A stretch of DNA of 64,000 nucleotides. Source: JAPLUA01 sp964625855. Lineage in GTDB: Bacteria; Verrucomicrobiota; Verrucomicrobiia; Limisphaerales; UBA8199. Each line of letters starts with the position of its first letter. The first letter of the stretch is position 1. This document shows positions 61,301 through 64,000 of this stretch, piece after piece. The DNA lies in NCBI GenBank assembly GCA_964625855.1, contig CAZVFC010000023.1:1-64000 (forward strand), in the 5' to 3' direction. The position numbers and the translations under genes are program-made. The notes under the pieces were generated by a model, which was not told the DNA's origin, ran no database searches, and worked only from the letters and a program-made list of their open reading frames with translations.

Positions 61301-63578
61301 GCCAGGCGAGATCGTTGAGCGCATAACGCGTCGTATTGCCGGCGGCGTCGGTCTGGCCAGCAATAAAGCCGTTCGTCTCGTAGAGTGTGCGGATCGTGTT
61401 GCCTCGGCCGTCAGTTGAGGCAGTCAGCAACCCATCGCTGGAGTATTGGTTGGTGGCGATAAGGCCCAGGTCATCGTACTGTGCGAGCAAGTCGCCGTTG
61501 TTGTCGTCAATGACGAAGTGTGTGGCCCACTCCAGGGGATTCGTCTCGGAAGTGACCTTGTTGAACACTGAATGAAACGTCCAGCGTGTTACCTGTCCCA
61601 GGGCATTGGTACGCGCGATCATGTTGCCGCGTTCGTCGTAATTGAAGAGATTTGTCCTCCCGTCGGGTTCGACGGCACTGACGCGGAGACCTGCCTGATT
61701 GTACAAGTAGGTCCGGGTGTTACCCAGCGGGTCCGACTCCACGGTCAACCTGCCTTTGCGGTCAAACGTACTATAGCTCGCATAACCATCCGGGTCGGTG
61801 ACGCGAATGGTGCGCGAGTCCGGAACCCCATAGGCGATCTGAACGGTTTGATTGAGCGGATCGGAGAGCTGAGTCTTGCGGCGATAGCGATCGTACTGAA
61901 CGACCGCGCTGTCGTTTCCTCGAGGGTCAACAATGCGGTTAAGCAGGCCGATCGTGTTCGCATGGCCGGAGTCGTTGTAATAGAACCGCCACGTCGCATT
62001 GACGTTAGTGTAAAGGCCGGAGGTGTTCGTGAAAGACTTGCTGGCGAGCCTATTGCTGGCGTCGTAACCGAAGTTCAACTGCCAGGCCCCGAACGAGATA
62101 TTGGTCAACAAGCCGAGGGCATTGTAGGTGAAGGCATAGCGCCCGCCGGCGGTGTCCACCACGTTCGTAATTCGAGCCAGCGACCAATTCCACTGTAACT
62201 GAACGGAGTTGCTGTGAGCATCGCGGATGCTCAGAAGCCTGCCGGCCATGTTGAGGTTGGCGCCGCCGGCGTATGGATTGTAAAAGTGATAGACGAGACG
62301 CTCCGGGGTGGTCCACTCCACGTCAGAGCTAAGTAATTGCGTGAGTTCGCCGCGGTATTCGCCGTGGCGGATGGTGAACGGAGAGTAGATGCCCGGACGG
62401 TCCCAGGTTTCGATTGCCCCGTCCCAAGTCAACAGCCTCAACTCCAAGATATCTCCGGTGGGCGGCTTGACCACCCGCGAGTCGAAAATATGCCGCCAAC
62501 GCGGACTCAGCGTTCGCTTCTCATAGGGGTCAGCCGAACCATCACCCGGAGGAAGCGGGGTGCTGTACCCGAAGCGAAAATCGAAGCTGATGCCGCGAAC
62601 CGGTCGAGACAGCGCGGATTGTTGCCAGACAAACGCGCCGGATAGCGGCGCAAGCGCGTCCTTGCCCCCGTTCACGCGTGAGTCGAAAATGGACTGTTCT
62701 CCCGCACGATCCACCTCTGGGAAAGAGACACTGCCGGTTCCCAGCTTCTGCGCTGGATCAGTTCCTGGAGGTGGCACGGGAACGAAGTTGCGTAGGTTGT
62801 CTGCCGCGTCCGCAGAATAACCGAGCTTATAATACCCGGCAATGCCCGGGTAATCCCGCTGATCGGCGAACATATACTGCTGGATATCCGTGCCAGCGAG
62901 TTGTGATTGGTGGATGGCAAGTTCGACGATGTCGCCGTAAAAGAAGTTGGACGCGCCGTTGATGCCACCGATCGCGAGACCAGCGCCGGTTGTGGCGCCG
63001 ATCCCCGTCAGGGAATCGGCAAAAACCTGGACCCCGTCCACATAACCGTAAACGAGGTTCCCGCCGCGAGCGACTGCCACGTGGTACCATCTCTCGACAT
63101 AGAGCCCGGAGATAAGCGTCTTGACGAACGGAGTTGGCAGCCCAGAGCCACGCGTCACGAACTCAAGGTTGCCATTCGTTGCATTTACGCGGACCAGATA
63201 GGAGAAGTTTGCGGATTGATTCCCGTCGGCGCGGTCCATAACGAGGACCATGTCGGTGGTGAGATTCAAGCTGCTCGGCACCGATAATCGGAACCAAAAG
63301 GAGACTGTGAAAATGCCATTAACCGAGGTGAGACTGCCGCTGGGATCGTCCGCTTTGAGGCTCGCATTCCCGGAGAACGTGGCGGCAGAACACCATGTGG
63401 CCGTGGTATTCAGAGAGAGCACGACAAAAGTGAGGAGCAGTGGCGGCAGGTAGAGGCTACGTGGATTCAACTTTATCTGGCGAGGGGCCTCAATCAGGTA
63501 GCTGCTAGCAAGGCGCGTGAGAGTGACGAGTGACGCGCGGCGAGTGGCATGCTGGTGGCCAGGGGTGGTTCGGTGCAT
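58368..63578 (-). CDS. RHS/YD-repeat protein with N-terminal LamG domain
   Basis: A 1736-residue protein from the ATG at 63578; the open frame starts 7 codons earlier at a TTG. A hydrophobic segment (LYLPPLLLTFVVLSL, about 42-57) is the export signal, although the basic region before it is long. A LamG-type domain follows (about 75-245). YD repeats (for example YDALNRLTTQVDWAGRQMGYQYDA) fill about residues 330-1380. The RHS core ends near residue 1423 with RARYYSADTGVFLSPDPV, where Asp residues suggest self-cleavage. The final ~300 residues are hydrophobic Gly/Ala-rich, then Ser/Thr-rich, then a Tyr/Gln-rich helical tail (SQYYGVYQQYMAAYGQLKTS). No toxin fold is recognised in the tail and no immunity gene is apparent downstream. 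Confidence 0.85.
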   Translation of the reverse strand: MHRTTPGHQHATRRASLVTLTRLASSYLIEAPRQIKLNPRSLYLPPLLLTFVVLSLNTTATWCSAATFSGNASLKADDPSGSLTSVNGIFTVSFWFRLSVPSSLNLTTDMVLVMDRADGNQSANFSYLVRVNATNGNLEFVTRGSGLPTPFVKTLISGLYVERWYHVAVARGGNLVYGYVDGVQVFADSLTGIGATTGAGLAIGGINGASNFFYGDIVELAIHQSQLAGTDIQQYMFADQRDYPGIAGYYKLGYSADAADNLRNFVPVPPPGTDPAQKLGTGSVSFPEVDRAGEQSIFDSRVNGGKDALAPLSGAFVWQQSALSRPVRGISFDFRFGYSTPLPPGDGSADPYEKRTLSPRWRHIFDSRVVKPPTGDILELRLLTWDGAIETWDRPGIYSPFTIRHGEYRGELTQLLSSDVEWTTPERLVYHFYNPYAGGANLNMAGRLLSIRDAHSNSVQLQWNWSLARITNVVDTAGGRYAFTYNALGLLTNISFGAWQLNFGYDASNRLASKSFTNTSGLYTNVNATWRFYYNDSGHANTIGLLNRIVDPRGNDSAVVQYDRYRRKTQLSDPLNQTVQIAYGVPDSRTIRVTDPDGYASYSTFDRKGRLTVESDPLGNTRTYLYNQAGLRVSAVEPDGRTNLFNYDERGNMIARTNALGQVTRWTFHSVFNKVTSETNPLEWATHFVIDDNNGDLLAQYDDLGLIATNQYSSDGLLTASTDGRGNTIRTLYETNGFIAGQTDAAGNTTRYALNDLAWRMAVTNALGQVTTLAYDLNGNVVRTRDPLLRVFTRAYDNNGNLLSESDGKGQLTSYAYDPLNQRTNMVDRTGTNNWTFIYTKRGKLAYTINPLNISTANFYDAANRLVQVAAPLGNVVKNAYDANGNLTNVTDQLGRSWSKSYDKLNRVITETDPHGNVKLTDYDPVGRIKQVTSPKGFVSVHDYDNRGRLVRWTDPQGSSWQYAYDACGNITNITDALGGQYVMVYSNRNERILERNQDGFVWRYRYDKLLRPDQQTDPNGVTRTIVYDAGNRLDYVTFSTGRTDDYTFDSNGNLEHLLRTGPGQAPTRTDLTYDPMDRVATVTDVLGKTIGYEYDAVGRRSKLIYPDGKALAYGYDALNRLTTQVDWAGRQMGYQYDAASRLVRRTYPNTVIQINTFDESGRLDSLTYLAPNPLPQAINTAINYAYDRNGNKTAITERGTLEAPLSALTDEAASHTASGRLIDRSVTDTNQTLQFTYHYDAAGNMTNATGNGQSWTLSYDEDNRTTAISWTSGVTNKEIINRYDMMGRRIAKTVDGEQIGYVLDVGADMEKILCDLAADGQITAYYVHGLDLCYRVTPGATETAFYYHADAQANIITITGDQATNVAHYAYSPYGRILGSTNLQPSALKSQPYTFVGSQGVMEELPGIFFMRARYYSADTGVFLSPDPVKTIADSWKPIAYAYVQNRPTTQFDARGEFGTHLLSALTGTVVGLGYGAVIGFGEEMGWISDADNWRTAGTLAGAQLALFEPTLGHGAAAFVGGEIGTRAGEGWGWAAAASLKGLGRLVHKGWQAFGARPSKESHAITTASVLSNVENQNTFGNSTVSSPPWTCSTSDLSIGSDRVIDAYGSATEVNRQNSGGSIETSALSPSDTSPLLSDAFHSKAGRAKTRYRQYSAQASQYYGVYQQYMAAYGQLKTSFENSDLLRYLIWAQQPRQMADQAYAKYRYWDRRADQALDSYYEYKGKEQAAKGSGL

Positions 63579-63595
63579 AGGGTTCTTCGGTTGGG

Positions 63596-63826
63596 TCAAG
63601 AAGTCAGGATCTCGGCTTGCTCAGGGACGGCAGGGTCCTGGATGGCGGCGGGCAGACAGACGGTGGTGAGCAGTTCAGCGGAGTTGCCGGTGCGGAGGGC
63701 GACATCGCGCTGGCTAAGGGTCTGGAGGGCAAGACGACAACACACCCCTTCCTTCCATCGCAGCCACAACACAACCGCCACGATCAGGAGCAAGACAACC
63801 ACCCCGACTTGTCTCCAAGCCTTCAC
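63596..63826 (-). CDS. Small membrane protein upstream of the RHS gene
   Basis: A 76-residue frame from a GTG at 63826 (a TTG at 63898 is the other option). It has one membrane segment, VGVVVLLLIVAVVLWLRW (residues 7-24), then a soluble part with RLALQTLSQRDVALRTGNSA. It ends 17 bases before the chosen RHS start, so it may be the first gene of the run. No family is recognised. An accessory or small secretory factor is only a guess, and the frame could be spurious. Confidence 0.35.
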   Translation of the reverse strand: MKAWRQVGVVVLLLIVAVVLWLRWKEGVCCRLALQTLSQRDVALRTGNSAELLTTVCLPAAIQDPAVPEQAEILTS

Positions 63827-64000
63827 GCCATTATGGTCAACAGACCGATTGGCTGAATGCTGGCAGACGAAGACTAATCTGACAACACAGATTCTCAACG
63901 ATCTGAGGTTCAGCCTCGGGGGGGCGGGTTTTCCGAGTTATCCTAACGGCTAACCTTTGCATCATTGCATTTGTGGGTTCGCCGCCTCATGATATTTCAT

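Noticed and set aside
59817..61418. A 533-residue plus-strand frame opposite the RHS gene
   Set aside because: It is antisense to the YD repeats, whose regular codon use leaves the opposite frame open. It has no start context, signal or motif of its own.

Overview
The window looks like a chromosomal stretch of a GC-rich Gram-negative bacterium of the Verrucomicrobiota, probably of the Pedosphaera/Limisphaera type. The reasons are: lpxD (lipid A, so an outer membrane); two prepilin-type proteins with the GFTLIELLVVIAIIAILAA start and a C-terminal DGH motif; a PEP-CTERM protein; large Ig/LamG/autotransporter-repeat surface proteins; Tat-exported Gfo/Idh oxidoreductases; and DUF1080 and DUF2961 (GH172) sugar-active proteins. 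Most genes have no obvious Shine-Dalgarno sequence. No tRNA, rRNA, CRISPR array, phage or complete insertion sequence was seen.

Layout. Positions 270-3275 hold a lysine-degradation pair: lysine 6-transaminase and an ALDH7-type semialdehyde dehydrogenase. Positions 3345-6165 hold a membrane PIN-TRAM protein, a DUF2007 protein and a GlcD-like FAD oxidase. Positions 6558-9558 (minus) hold a TPR-sulfotransferase and an unusual LuxR-type regulator. Positions 9728-17633 hold two pseudopilins, a Cys-rich lipoprotein, a 985-residue surface protein and a large glycosidase-like protein. Positions 17657-18853 are a run of decayed gene fragments. Positions 18860-24027 hold a Gfo/Idh enzyme, a GH43-like protein, a HEAT-repeat protein and a pseudogene with an apparent internal deletion. 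Positions 24028-29156 are an accessory stretch: dispersed repeats, three predicted nucleases of different folds, an orphan antitoxin-like gene, a broken PIN toxin and an intact PIN pair. Positions 29364-46563 return to secreted proteins: an RCC1-like protein, DUF1080, GH172, a 2144-residue mosaic protein ending in a phosphoesterase, a PEP-CTERM protein, a GH106-like enzyme, a P1 peptidase and an ARPP-1/DUF6569-like protein. Positions 46754-52526 hold two Gfo/Idh enzymes, lpxD, and ilvB with its control region. Positions 52804-63826 are one minus-strand run of RHS, Gly-rich/TSP3 and two S74 fibre-like genes.

The strongest functional discovery is the ilvB leader (52363-52526, minus). A promoter-like sequence is followed by a 25-codon reading frame with 8 Val, 3 Leu and 1 Ile codons, then three mutually exclusive pairing segments, then an intrinsic terminator just before ilvB. 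This is the full layout of ribosome-mediated attenuation. The most system-like unknowns are the RHS-TSP3-S74-S74 run and the GIY-YIG / PD-(D/E)XK / ERCC4 nuclease cluster. All calls are from reading the sequence; no database search was run.
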